A stretch of DNA of 64,000 nucleotides from Xenopus tropicalis (lineage: Eukaryota; Chordata; Amphibia; Anura; Pipidae): NCBI RefSeq assembly GCF_000004195.4, contig NC_030683.2, positions 85,895,410-85,959,409 on the forward strand. Reading direction: 5' to 3'. Shown one piece after another: positions 44,563-55,185 of the stretch. A model generated the notes under the pieces. It saw nothing but the letters and a program-made list of their open reading frames with translations. It made no database searches and was not told the origin of the DNA. The translations under genes were made by a program, and so were the position numbers. Position 1 is the first letter of the stretch. Every line of letters starts with the position of its first letter.

Positions 44563-45185
44563 GGGGCCGCTTCACTAAAGGTCGAAAAAATGAGCACTAT
44601 TTATAGCATGCGTTAAAATATTATCATTTCTTATTTTTCGCGAGTTAACGATCGATTCACTAAAAGGACACTTGTCTGAATTAAGAAGCGATGTTCTTGG
44701 CGTTATTTATCTGGCGATAATTGATTTTAAGCGATATTTTAATGCATGTGCAATAATTTTTGCTGCTTGAAATATTACGCACGTAGCAGTTACTTTCTGA
44801 AAACTACTTTTCGGAAAATTACCATTTCCCTGAAACACAAGCATGCATCACTCTAGGAAGATCACATACTTGAAAAAATCAGACTGCAAACTCCATCTTG
44901 TCACCACAGACAATCACCAGCTGCAATTTTGTTCAGTAACGCCTACTCCTGGGAGTCGTTAAGTTTCACAATAATTATCGCCACATTTTATGCGTTTAAT
45001 GCTTCATATGTGTTTGTGAATCATGCATTAGTATTATTTCTATGCGATAATTACCACAATGCAATAAAATAAGGGCATTGCGATAATGCACTTTTTAAGT
45101 TTTTATCATGCGATATGAGTGATAATGCATGCAAAATTATGTTTATGAATCGGTACTTATTTATCGCATGCCTTTTAATGCAAAA
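44563..45185 (+). mobile_element. MITE-like element with GCGATAA words, right end unclear
   Basis: TAA then GGGGCCGCTTCACTAAAGG is a MITE-type left end. The interior is rich in GCGATAA, TTATCGC and ATGCAT words, with GATTCACTAAA at 44653 and TTTATGAATC at 45148. A canonical right end was not found, so the limit is approximate. Confidence 0.45.
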
Positions 45186-48007
45186 AATGAGGATGTTTCT
45201 GGTTGGCTCTGCCTAGGGCACCAAAATAAAATAATAGTCCAGCACTGATACAGCCACCTGATAGATTATATTTGAGTGCTGTGCAAATAAATACCCTTAG
45301 TAGTTACATGGCTGCAAACATAAATGCCAAACTTAAAAAAAATTATCTGATTTAAAAATATTTATGAAACAAAGGTAATATACAAAGCTGGAGTACCAGA
45401 GGATTTACCAGCAGTGTCCTGATTACTCTTAGTCCTTTCTTTTTTCCATCATAGGCCTATAGTTATGTAGAACTGCCTGTATCTAATTACTGAAAGAGTA
45501 GACCTAGAAATCAAGTTCTGGAAACCTACAAGGCTCAGTCTGATATAGTGCTGCAAACCATACAATAAGAGAGCAGAGGTCCCAACAGAATGCTATCCAC
45601 GTGATAGGCTACAGAATATGTACTTGCTTAGCACATCCTTTACAAGAAATTACTGCTTTATTTTGCTAGCACTAATAAAATAATACCCTAATTTATAGCT
45701 CTCTCTGGCTATATAACATTCTAGGCCTAAAGGTATAAAATGTACTGTGGATTACTATTTTTGGAGCAAACCTTGTGCTATTTTTAAAGATATGAGCATG
45801 GATATGTGAGAAATGTGCCACATAATTAGTGAGTCCTACACCAGGCTGTTGGTATCCTGAAATTGATTGCACTTAAACATTAACCTATGCTACCCTTTTC
45901 CAATGGATCATTAGGGCTAGTGAGTATGAGCCTATAATGAGACAGTTGGAAGCTTATAAACCCAACTTAATAAAAGAACATCTGAGAAGAAATCTTTATG
46001 GCACTGGCTGAATGACGGCAAGAAGCAAGATTAGGGTATAATACATAAAAATGAAAGATTGCCAGTGATCTAACTGAATCATATTGTAGAGTACACCTGC
46101 TGACAAAAGCACTAAAAGGCCTGTCTATCCTACATTGACAGGCTGATCAATTATTTGTTTTTGCACAAATAAATTTAAAAAAAAAATATTATGAGTGACA
46201 AATTTCAGCCTGTGTAAATGTGTTTAATAAATATTAAAATATAAGTTTCAGGTACCACATTGTAATGAATTTTCTTTTTAAAGAGTTTACAATATATTTG
46301 CACACTAACAGACTAATGCAGACTCATGTATAATGAGGAGCTTTGAAGTGGCATCTCAGCTTCCATGTTTTGGCCTAATGGCAAGGAGTTTTTTCTGTGT
46401 ACAGACGATACGTGTATATATCTTGTAGTGACTGGTCAGCTGTCACATGTAGGTATGACCACTGGCATTTGTTTGCTTTGAAGAACTGACTTAATATGAA
46501 TTAAATTGAGCACTTAAAAATGATTGCCCCTTTTTATAATTCATTAGTATTTTGGTGTGCTCAGTTGTTTTCTATGTGTTCTTTTGTTATAGTGCATGTG
46601 CTTCAGTTGTAATATCACTCAATTATTAGAACGTATTAGATTATATCTTAGAATCAGCGTTACATCCACCAAATTTGGAGCTAATAATGTAATTTCTTTT
46701 AATTACTAATGTCTTCACTCAGCAGGGAATGCCCATAATTATAGTTCAAACATATTCTAACTTAAGGCCCATAGGTAGGACAATCTTGATGCAAGAAGCC
46801 CTTCTGGATGTCTCAGGGCCTGTATGTAATCCTGCAGGCCAAGTATAAATCTAAAACCAAACCTCTTTTTACTCAAGCATTGTATTTTTTCTATTCCACC
46901 ATGTTACTTCTGGCTTGAAGAAGTTCAATTGTAGAACAATAGAATTATTCTGTTAAGAGAGGCAGACATAGCTATTTTTGCAACCAGGGAAATCTGTATT
47001 GGAAATATGGTACTGAAGCCTTCAATCAAACTGAACCGGATGAAAAATCAAAGAGAGAACGCATATTTCATAACATGCCCCTTGTGTCTCCAAGATTTGA
47101 CAAGAAGTTTGAGCTCCTGCTGTTTGGAACCGATTAAAAGTAACATTTCCAATGTCTCTTTAGAAGTGGAGGGTTGAGCAGTTGTAGCATGGGAATAAAA
47201 CTAACTCACTGAATAACCTCTGTGTCAGCACATGCCCTGCTGTTAAGAAGTATAACTTCGAAAAGAAAGCAGCAGAATAATAGCACTCACCTTAACAGCA
47301 CAATCTCTTCCTATCTAATGCTTGCTTGCAGTATAATTTTGCAAGAAAAATTGCACATCTCATCTCTTAATCATATTACAGTGAAACATAACTATGTAAA
47401 CACAGCTGACAGAATTCTCATTGGAGGATACTTATGCCTCATTTGGACAGTTGGCCCTGGGTGACTTGGAAAATCTTTTATTGTGCTTTAAGTAGTTTTT
47501 AAGTGTTACAGTGTTGTAGATGTAGTTCATGCATTCTTAAGGCAGAATAACACAATAAGACCCTTTTTAAGTCGACACGATCTTTTAATGCAAAAGGGCA
47601 TAAACCTTTCAAACAAAAGTTAAAAGGGTCCAGTATTATTTAGATTATTATCAAGGGTAAAGCGCATTGGAAACTGTAGCCCAAAAGCATCAGGGCAATA
47701 GCAACACAGCTCAATAACACTTCTCACCTGACTCTGATTTGTGTATTGCTTGATAGTTGTAACAATGAACTAAAATAATATGAGTTTCCATCTTCTCTTT
47801 TCTTGGCTTCCTGCAAACTTGCAATTATATACATGCTTTTAATCAATATGACTAGTTTGTAGATAATTAGATAGTTTGTGGATTATATGTAAATTATTAC
47901 ATATACTCCATAAACGTGTCTAGAAGTCAGACAGTTTATATTCTATCTATCTGAGTATTGCAGCATGCAACACACAACTTCACTTCTCCTTAGAGTAGGC
48001 ATGTATT
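45186..48007. other. Intergenic, no gene recognised
   Basis: CTAGGGCACCAAAATAAAAT near 45212 is a short fragment of a MITE interior. The frame at 47222-47464 has no domain and no splice context. Otherwise featureless. Confidence 0.45.
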
Positions 48008-48022
48008 AAAAATGACTGTGTG

Positions 48023-48167
48023 GGGGGGCGCATGCGCGGTATGGAACAGAGCAGACGCACCTAAACGGAGCTCCGTGTCGGCGGGACTGATTAACCCGGT
48101 TATACGCTACACAAAGCCTTATCTACAGCACCGGGCGAGATAGCGAACGTGGCACAGCACTCAGAGC
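48023..48167 (+). promoter_or_regulatory. L1 5' UTR, CpG-rich
   Basis: The 145 bp from the target duplication to the ORF1 ATG begin with GGGGGGCGCATGCGCGG and contain several CpGs. L1 5' UTRs usually carry an internal promoter; that function is inferred from position, and no specific factor site is claimed. Confidence 0.55.
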
Positions 48168-49232
48168 ATGGGGAAACGTAAGAATAAAGAGCAGGCAGGC
48201 ACTATGTCGCCATTCTTACAGAAAACCCCGGCAGCCACGCAGCATGAAATCCAAAATGGCGCAGACGGGTCCGATATAGAGCAGCAGCTCGGCTCCCAGA
48301 CCTCCTCTCCATTACATTCTGGCTCAGATAATGGAGCCACAGGGGACCTACCGCCACAAGGACAAGCTCACCAAACTACTCCAACAGACATGGTAACGGT
48401 TCAAGTCCTCACTCAGCAACTTACCCAGCTACATGACAGGCTAACCGAAACCATCACTGTCTCCATATGCACAGCTCTTAAAGACATACATGCTGATATT
48501 AATGCATTGGGTGAAAGAACTGATAAACTGGAGACCACTATGGATGAACTTATACTAAGACACAACATACTGGAAGACAACAATGCCACCCTGCGGGAGG
48601 AACTATCTGCACTCAGAGCACATACAGAAGACCTAGAGAATAGGTCACGACGCCAGAATCTGAGAATCAGGGGCATCTCGGAAGAGGTGAGCCCTCAAGA
48701 TATTAGAGCATTCCTACGCTCACTCTTCTCTACGATTAACCCAGACCTCCCTGCAGAAGCCTGGCGCTTTGATCGTGCACACCGGACACTCGCACCCCGA
48801 CTACCTGGAGCCACTAGGCCAAGAGACGTGGTAGTATGCCTACACTATTACGAAAGCAAGGAGAGCATTCTAAACAAAACCCGCAATACGTCCCATATTG
48901 AACACCAAGGCCACAAGCTGCAGATATTTAATGACATTTCTCCCATTACACTGAAAAAGCGAAGGGACATGCGACCAGTCACTCAAGCTCTACGCACCCA
49001 TAACATCCCGTACAGATGGGGCTTTCCCTTCAAACTGACGGCTACAAAAGGAAACAGACAATACGTACTACAAGACCCGGAGGACGGCTCACGGTTCCTT
49101 AAGGACATGGGAATCCCAGATCAACCGCAAGAACCTCAACCGGGAACTTCCAGACAACAAGATAGACTCTCTCCAGCGTGGACCAAAGTTGGGAGCCCAT
49201 CTTTTAAAAACACCCAGCCTGCCAACACTTGA
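48168..49232 (+). CDS. L1 ORF1 protein, RNA-binding coiled-coil
   Basis: 354 codons. L1 ORF1 proteins form trimers, coat the element RNA and act as nucleic-acid chaperones in the retrotransposition particle. Residues 1-75 are low-complexity and polar. Residues about 77-158 form a heptad-rich coiled coil (VLTQQLTQLHDRL to LRAHTEDLEN). ENRSRRQNLRIRGI at 157-170 opens the RRM-like domain, and FDRAHRT (201-207) lies inside it. The basic C-terminal domain (KKRRDMRPVTQALRTH, YRWGFPFKL) occupies about 245-315. The tail from 316 is rich in Pro, Gln and Ser. Length is close to the mammalian 338. The start is the first ATG after the 5' UTR. Confidence 0.9.
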   Translation: MGKRKNKEQAGTMSPFLQKTPAATQHEIQNGADGSDIEQQLGSQTSSPLHSGSDNGATGDLPPQGQAHQTTPTDMVTVQVLTQQLTQLHDRLTETITVSICTALKDIHADINALGERTDKLETTMDELILRHNILEDNNATLREELSALRAHTEDLENRSRRQNLRIRGISEEVSPQDIRAFLRSLFSTINPDLPAEAWRFDRAHRTLAPRLPGATRPRDVVVCLHYYESKESILNKTRNTSHIEHQGHKLQIFNDISPITLKKRRDMRPVTQALRTHNIPYRWGFPFKLTATKGNRQYVLQDPEDGSRFLKDMGIPDQPQEPQPGTSRQQDRLSPAWTKVGSPSFKNTQPANT

Positions 49233-49666
49233 AAGAAAAACCCCAGGTCCGAGATGGAACCCACGACTCAGCTCACAACTTGTCCCAATGACCTAGAAGC
49301 CTCTTGAGTATTACTCGCTACACACCTTTAGACTCTCTGCACCAATAACCACCGGGACGTTCCCCAAATAGGCTGTGGTTAGCCTACCTTGACCTTATCG
49401 CATACACCTTCTGCCTATATGCGAGATCTCAGGTTGTTTATCATACTGATTAACCTAGCACAATGTTTACAAGTTTCTATACTGACTTTTACTATTGTTA
49501 TTGTTATTGTTTTACTGTTTAGACAAATCGCTACACCCAGGACAGCACTCAAATGTTATGCTCTATACAACTACACGTATTACTATAGCAATATATGGGG
49601 ACTAAACATGGGAAATAAGGAACAAAATGACCCTATACAAAAGCTAAACAAAGATATCCACCCACA
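49233..49666 (+). other. L1 inter-ORF spacer
   Basis: The 434 bp between ORF1 stop and ORF2 ATG are much longer than the spacer in human L1. A 97-codon frame (49389-49682) overlapping the ORF2 start encodes a hydrophobic stretch (FTIVIVIVLLF) from repetitive ATTGTT codons and is probably not translated. Confidence 0.6.
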
Positions 49667-52600
49667 ATGGTTAAACTACTAACACTGAATGTCAATGGTC
49701 TGAATAGTGTTTTCAAAAGGTATCTAGCTATACGGGAAATACACCGGCTTAAACCCGACATAGCTCTCCTTCAAGAAACGCACTTCAGACGATCAGATGA
49801 TTCTACCCTAAAATCTAATCTATATCCTAAGGTATTCCAAGCATCAGCAGAAGCTAAGAAAGCAGGGGTCTTAATAATGATACATAAGGACTGCCCATAC
49901 CAGGTATCCAAAGTTACTGCAGACCAGGGGGGACGATACCTGATCCTAGATGGATCTCTAAGAGACAAACCCTTAACAATTATGAACATCTATGCTCCAA
50001 ATAAAGGGCAACAAAAATTTCTCCGCTCTAAATTAACTAAGGGAAGAGGTAATTGTCAAACACCCATTATCATAGGGGGAGACTTTAACCTGGTATTCTC
50101 CGATCTTAAGGATCGATCTCTACCCCCGGTAAACAAAGAAATCCCAGAGCAATCAAAAAAATTCCGTCAAATGGTGCGCAAATTAGATCTTAGGGATATT
50201 TGGAGAATCCATCACCCCAATGAAAGAACTTACACCTTTTTCTCAGCTAGACATAATCTGTATACCAGGCTAGATTACTTCTTAATTTCCCGTGACCTAC
50301 TCCACTTCACAGCTACTTCCTCCATACTCCCTATTACGTGGACAGATCATGATGCAGTGACATTCGAGATTGAAATCACACATCAATCTAAGAGAAAGCC
50401 ACATTGGCGACTAAATGAAGCACTGCTGAATGACCTAACTGCTAACAAAAAAACTCTGGAAACTATTACTGAATATTTTGCAATTAACAAACATTCTATA
50501 GACAGCATGGCTACCCTTTGGGAGGCTCATAAGGCAGTTCTCAGAGGCCACTTTATCTCAACCACCTCCTATAAGAGGAAAATGAGAATAAAACAGATAA
50601 CGCGGCTAGAACATGACCTTACATACTGGGAGAAACTATACCATCGCTCACCCTCCCAACAACTCAAACAACAAATAACCCAAGCCCGCAGAGATCTCAA
50701 AAAACTATTACTTGCAGATACTGAAAAAGCACTACGCTGGCTTAAACAGAAATACTATGAGAGTGGAGATAAGCCACACACCCTATTGGCCAAAAAACTA
50801 AGGGAACAATTAGCCCAATCGGCCATGTTGTCTATAGATGCAGGTAATGGGCAGCTGGTATATGCACCAGAAGAAATTGCAGAGGTATTCCGTCACTACT
50901 ATACTGCACTTTATAATTTGCATACCCAGCAAAGACCCGATGAGCAACAGAGGCTAACATTCCTTAAAGACAATATAAAGGTTAAACTTACCCAACCAGA
51001 GCTAAATACCCTGAACACACCAATAACTGAAGAGGAGATCGCCACAACAATAAAGTCCTTCCCTACAATGAAGGCTCCTGGCCCTGATGGCTTTCCCTAT
51101 GCCTACTATAAAGCATTCTCTGCTACTCTTACCCCATATTTATCAACACTCTTTAATTCCTTCCTAGAGGGCTCCCCTATACCTCCAACCATGCTAGCAT
51201 CCTATATCACCTTACTACATAAAGAGGGCAAGGACCCAAACCAATGTGCCAGCTATCGCCCCATAGCCTTATTAAATTCAGACCTTAAACTATTTACAAA
51301 GATCCTGGCCAACAGGTTAGCGCCTATAATGCCTCGACTTATCAACCTAGACCAGGTGGGATTCATACACGGTAGACAGGCCGGGGATAACACCCGACGG
51401 GCCATTGATATAATAGATACTCTAAACAAAGCCCAAACCCCCGCAGTTATACTTAGCCTTGACGCCGAAAAGGCGTTCGATCGATTAGATTGGCGCTTCC
51501 TATTTGATCTTTTACAACTAATGGGGTTCAAAGGGCAATTCCTAACTGCCATAAAGGCATTATACTCGAACCCAACGGCAACCCTTAAGATGCCAGACGC
51601 CTCGAATCTACCTATACCAATCTTAAATGGCACTAGACAGGGGTGCCCACTCTCCCCCTTGCTATACGCGCTTAGCATAGAGCCCCTAGCCACAGCTATT
51701 AGGGAACATAAGGATATCACAGGACCCAGAGTGGGAAACCATGAATTTCTAATCTCTTTATTTGCTGATGACGTTCTTTTAACAGTCACCAACCCCATGA
51801 TATCTCTACCAAACCTGCACAACCTCCTTGCTCAATATGGAAAACACTCTGGGTACAAACTGAATATTCAGAAAACTGAAGCCTTGGCTATAAACATGCC
51901 CTCCCACACACGGGAACTGTTAAAATCTAACTATAAATACAAATGGAAAGATATCTCCCTGAAATACCTAGGGGTCCACCTCACCAAATCATACTCGCAA
52001 CTTTATAAGTGTAACTATACTCCGCTTCTGCAAACTATCCATAACTTAATGAACAAATGGAGCCCATATACTATATCATGGCTAGGTAAAATAGCAGCTC
52101 TAAAAATGATGATACTTCCCAAACTGCTCTATCTGTTTGAAACCCTCCCAGTGCGGGTACCAAATACAATCCTACGAAACATCCAAACGATGTTCTTTAA
52201 GTTCATATGGGGTAAATCAAGGCACAGAGTACCCAAATCAGTAATGATGACTGGCAGATCCCAAGGCGGATTAGCAGTACCTAATATCATTAGATACTAT
52301 GAAGCGGCGCACCTACGCCAGGTCCTGGGTTGGACCACGTTCACGCCAACCTCAAAATGGGCCCTCATTGAATCTCTTACTTTAACCCCTACACACCCAA
52401 ACTCATTTCTCTGGCAAACACAGAAACCAATCAAACCGCCACCAGACACCCTCCAGGCAATTAGGTTCACCCTCCAAATATGGAACCGGTGTTGTAAAAA
52501 GACACATCTGAAGGGTCCCTTAGGTATACTAAGACCAGTCTTGGCAAACCCCCAATTTCCACCAGGTCTGTCCCAAACCTTCCAAAAACATTGGGGCTCC

Positions 52601-53482
52601 AAAAATCTCTTCAGAGCCTACGACTTCATTAATCCCCTTACTAACAAACTATATTCCTTCATAGAACTCCAAGGGAAACATCAAATCCCACAAAGTTGGC
52701 TCTTTGAATATATGCAGATTATCCACTTTATCCAAGGTCCGGATACCAGACTAACTCCCCCCACCCCCTTGACTTTGTTTGAAAGATTGAGTGTACGTGG
52801 ATTGCCCCAGAAAGCACTAATATCCAACATCTATTCAATCCTAAACACAATAATGGGAGACCCATTCCCCAAGCATAAATATATGACCAACTGGGAAGCA
52901 GAATTGTCTACCACCCTAACTCTAGATCAATGGGAAGACATATGGGAAAATGCCAGAAAGAATGTAACATGTGTGAGACAGAAGGAGAGTGTATATAAAA
53001 TGATATTAAACTGGTACCATACCCCAGTAAAACTCAATAAAATATTCCCAGATACCTCGAAAATGTGCTGGAGGGCATGTGGCCAGGAGGGAACTCTCCT
53101 ACACATTATGTGGCACTGCCCGAAATTGGCTGAGTTCTGGAAAAACATTAAAAACACAGCAGCCAAGATCTTCTTTTGGGAGATCCCCATCGAGGCTACC
53201 AATGCCCTATTAGGTCTACCCCACCCGCATATCCCACATTCGGAGCAGAAACTCCTAAACTATATATATACAGCAGCCAGACTAACGATCACTTCAAAGT
53301 GGAAATCCCTAGAACCCCCCAGCACAAGAGAGGTAATCTCCCGCCTAAAGACCATGAAAAACCTGGAAGAGATGACAGCTAAACTCAGGGGAACAACCCC
53401 ACAGCATGACAAAACATGGTCAAAATGGGACTACTTTATCTCTCAAAATCAAATAACCCAAAGGTACAGACCTATGCAATAA
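49667..53482 (+). CDS. L1 ORF2: endonuclease and reverse transcriptase
   Basis: 1271 codons, close to the 1275 of human L1. It nicks target DNA and copies the element RNA there (target-primed reverse transcription). The APE-type endonuclease spans residues 1-235, with N9 (LNVNGL), E37 (LLQETHF), Y109 (NIYAPN), D139 and N141 (GGDFN), D203 (RLDYF) and D227-H228 (WTDHDA). Reverse transcriptase spans about 500-780: YRPIALLNSD, D599 in LSLDAEKAFDR, RQGCPLSPLLY, and the catalytic FADD at 699-702. A C-terminal cysteine motif, C-x3-C-x7-H-x4-C, lies at about 1132-1149 (CWRACGQEGTLLHIMWHC). All key residues I can identify are present. Long antisense frames inside are shadows. Confidence 0.96.
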   Translation: MVKLLTLNVNGLNSVFKRYLAIREIHRLKPDIALLQETHFRRSDDSTLKSNLYPKVFQASAEAKKAGVLIMIHKDCPYQVSKVTADQGGRYLILDGSLRDKPLTIMNIYAPNKGQQKFLRSKLTKGRGNCQTPIIIGGDFNLVFSDLKDRSLPPVNKEIPEQSKKFRQMVRKLDLRDIWRIHHPNERTYTFFSARHNLYTRLDYFLISRDLLHFTATSSILPITWTDHDAVTFEIEITHQSKRKPHWRLNEALLNDLTANKKTLETITEYFAINKHSIDSMATLWEAHKAVLRGHFISTTSYKRKMRIKQITRLEHDLTYWEKLYHRSPSQQLKQQITQARRDLKKLLLADTEKALRWLKQKYYESGDKPHTLLAKKLREQLAQSAMLSIDAGNGQLVYAPEEIAEVFRHYYTALYNLHTQQRPDEQQRLTFLKDNIKVKLTQPELNTLNTPITEEEIATTIKSFPTMKAPGPDGFPYAYYKAFSATLTPYLSTLFNSFLEGSPIPPTMLASYITLLHKEGKDPNQCASYRPIALLNSDLKLFTKILANRLAPIMPRLINLDQVGFIHGRQAGDNTRRAIDIIDTLNKAQTPAVILSLDAEKAFDRLDWRFLFDLLQLMGFKGQFLTAIKALYSNPTATLKMPDASNLPIPILNGTRQGCPLSPLLYALSIEPLATAIREHKDITGPRVGNHEFLISLFADDVLLTVTNPMISLPNLHNLLAQYGKHSGYKLNIQKTEALAINMPSHTRELLKSNYKYKWKDISLKYLGVHLTKSYSQLYKCNYTPLLQTIHNLMNKWSPYTISWLGKIAALKMMILPKLLYLFETLPVRVPNTILRNIQTMFFKFIWGKSRHRVPKSVMMTGRSQGGLAVPNIIRYYEAAHLRQVLGWTTFTPTSKWALIESLTLTPTHPNSFLWQTQKPIKPPPDTLQAIRFTLQIWNRCCKKTHLKGPLGILRPVLANPQFPPGLSQTFQKHWGSKNLFRAYDFINPLTNKLYSFIELQGKHQIPQSWLFEYMQIIHFIQGPDTRLTPPTPLTLFERLSVRGLPQKALISNIYSILNTIMGDPFPKHKYMTNWEAELSTTLTLDQWEDIWENARKNVTCVRQKESVYKMILNWYHTPVKLNKIFPDTSKMCWRACGQEGTLLHIMWHCPKLAEFWKNIKNTAAKIFFWEIPIEATNALLGLPHPHIPHSEQKLLNYIYTAARLTITSKWKSLEPPSTREVISRLKTMKNLEEMTAKLRGTTPQHDKTWSKWDYFISQNQITQRYRPMQ

Positions 53483-53757
53483 GAGCAATCACCCCATCCA
53501 CATCAACTCAAGAGCAAAAATAGAATCGATAGTTAGAAACCAATACACTCTCCTGGGAAATATGCTGGAAATGTTATTGTTTTGATTTTATTCTATTTGT
53601 TAATTTCTATGCCATTTTATCACTATGTATAAAACTTGATCTAAATTTATGCTTGACTGACTATAATAATCACAGTATTACATTTGGAAGAAACAAACAA
53701 TGTATGTTAAATAATGCTGTCAAAACCAAATAAAATTTAAGTTACAAAAAAAAAAAA
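53483..53757 (+). other. L1 3' UTR and A tail
   Basis: About 260 bp of AT-rich sequence after the ORF2 stop. AATAAA lies at 53729-53734, about 12 bp before the A run at 53746-53757, as expected for the element's own polyadenylation signal. Confidence 0.85.
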
Positions 53758-53767
53758 TGACTGTGTG

Positions 53768-54539
53768 ACCCTTACAGTAACTACAGGTAACTACCACTGC
53801 TATATACAGATATTACCTGTTCTGCTTTCCTCAACAATTTTTTTTCAGCATCTCCATGGCATTTTCCATGTGTATGTAGTTTATGGTCCCTAAAATGGGA
53901 AGAAAAAAAACACAACTGGGAATTTAATGAAAATGTTTTTGCTATTGTTCTGGTTTTGTGCTTGATTGAAAAAATGTCCCTAGCTGGAGATTTTGCACAT
54001 ATAAACAATAAAACAGATAACTGCCATCTAGAGGGAACATTAATTCTGCATTGCAAATTAAGTATTTTAATTCATTTGCTTAGCCCAGAGGTGTAAATAG
54101 GAAGTGGTGTACTATTAGAATTAGAAAAACTCTCGGCTTAATTTCTGTCTAGTAAAGTCAAAAAAACCAAAGAACCAAGGTTTTGATTTTTCTTCTGTTA
54201 TGAGCTGTGTAAAATGTAATACATGTGCTAAGCTTAGAAATATGGACTCTTTCTGTAAATATTGTAGAATATTCTGAGGACGCATAAGCAGAATTGTGTA
54301 ACTTAAGCAGATTGTTTGGTGTGGATACATTTTCTGCCCTTTGCAAATGTATATTGTGTATAAACAGGAATTTTCCATACTTAACATTTCCTAATCAAAT
54401 GGGACATTTATATGAAATGTCAAAATTTTATTACGGTTTAAGTATAAAGGTACTGGTTCTATTAAGCGCTCCATAAGGTTGGCTTAAACATATTTCATGG
54501 CTGACTATATGAAATGTACCTTTTTCAAGGCATTTATTT
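53768..54539. other. Intergenic, no feature recognised
   Basis: The sequence continues the pre-insertion locus after the L1. Chance frames only. Confidence 0.45.
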
Positions 54540-54800
54540 TTAAAGGAAAATTAACACTTAATCAATTCTACCCTGCACTAATACTAACTCTATCCTGCAT
54601 AAAGTGTATTATTTTAAAAGCTTTATTAAAAATACCTTACTAAAATTCTGCTCCCGGCCTACTAAAAAAGGCAAAACGGTGACATTCACTGTGCAGGATC
54701 CAACATGTGACGCTCAACTTTTCCTTCTACCCCAAGCAAGTATAGAAAAACAAGAAGTCAACTGTTGCGGCTGTGTAATTTATGTCTCTAAGAGCTGCGA
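54540..54800 (+). mobile_element. T2-like MITE, left half
   Basis: TTAAAGGAAAATTAACACTT, then ATTCTACCCTGCACTAATAC and AAAGCTTTATTAAAAATACC, is the left arm of the family intact at 42785-43192. The right arm is replaced by a different dispersed repeat. Confidence 0.65.
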
Positions 54801-54879
54801 GCATTGAAGAGCACACTGACTTTATGGGGTGTTTTGAAGCCCTTAGATTTATTGCTGACCTGTGTGCTGCCTTTACTGC

Positions 54880-54975
54880 TCACAGCTCCTCTGTACAGCC
54901 GCAACAGTGCCCTTGACAAAGGTCTCAAGAAAGACTGAAACGTTGGTAGCAAATAAACTTTATTTTTTTTTTACC
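54880..54975 (+). repeat. Dispersed repeat tail with hammerhead-like motif
   Basis: CCTTGACAAAGGTCTCAAGA followed by AAGACTGAAACGTTGG and AATAAACTTTATTTTTTTTT is the tail of a frog dispersed repeat. GGTCT pairs with AGACT (one G-T pair) between TTGACAA and GAAAC, resembling a decayed hammerhead core. Function is not claimed. Confidence 0.45.
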
Positions 54976-55014
54976 ATACTCTTTAGTTCTGTAAGTCCCT
55001 TGCTTTATATGACA

Positions 55015-55015
55015 T

Positions 55016-55070
<55 letters not shown>
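55015..55070. repeat. (TC)n then (TA)n microsatellite
   Basis: A CT tract with one TTT interruption passes directly into a TA tract. A 6-bp gap separates it from the repeat in the next entry. Confidence 0.95.
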
Positions 55071-55071
<1 letters not shown>

Positions 55072-55078
55072 TCAAAAG

Positions 55079-55185
55079 ATTGTTGCAAGCGCACTCCAGG
55101 GACTTTTTCATAAAAAACGATCTTTATTGTAACATTGCCATCATATCAACATTTCGGCTCTGGCCTAGAGCCTTTCTCAAAAAAA
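55079..55185 (-). repeat. Dispersed repeat tail with hammerhead-like motif, reverse strand
   Basis: On the minus strand: TTGAGAAAGGCTCTAGGCC, AGAGCCGAAATGTTG, CAATAAAGATCGTTTTTT and GTGCGCTTGCAACA. GGCTCT and AGAGCC form a perfect 6-bp stem between TTGAGAA and GAAA. The organisation is like the copy at 54880 but with different sequence. Confidence 0.5.

Larger units (their letters stand above)
48008..53767 (+). mobile_element. Full-length L1 (LINE-1) retrotransposon with target duplication
   Basis: The element body is 48023-53752: a short 5' UTR, ORF1, a spacer, ORF2, a 3' UTR and an A tail. AAAAATGACTGTGTG occurs on both sides (48008-48022 and 53753-53767, the latter merging with the A tail), a 15-bp target duplication. 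Both ORFs are open with no stop or frameshift. An L1-type ORF1 with coiled coil rather than a Gag zinc-knuckle protein argues for the L1 clade over Tx1. Intact ORFs and an unmutated duplication suggest a young, possibly mobile copy. Confidence 0.95.

Noticed and set aside
51253..51822. 189-codon antisense frame within the L1
   Set aside because: It is a shadow of the reverse-transcriptase coding region on the opposite strand.
48023..53752. Tx1-type site-specific LINE
   Set aside because: ORF1 has an L1-type coiled coil and RRM start (SRRQNLRIRGI) instead of zinc knuckles, and the target is a TTTTT/AA site rather than a specific transposon sequence.
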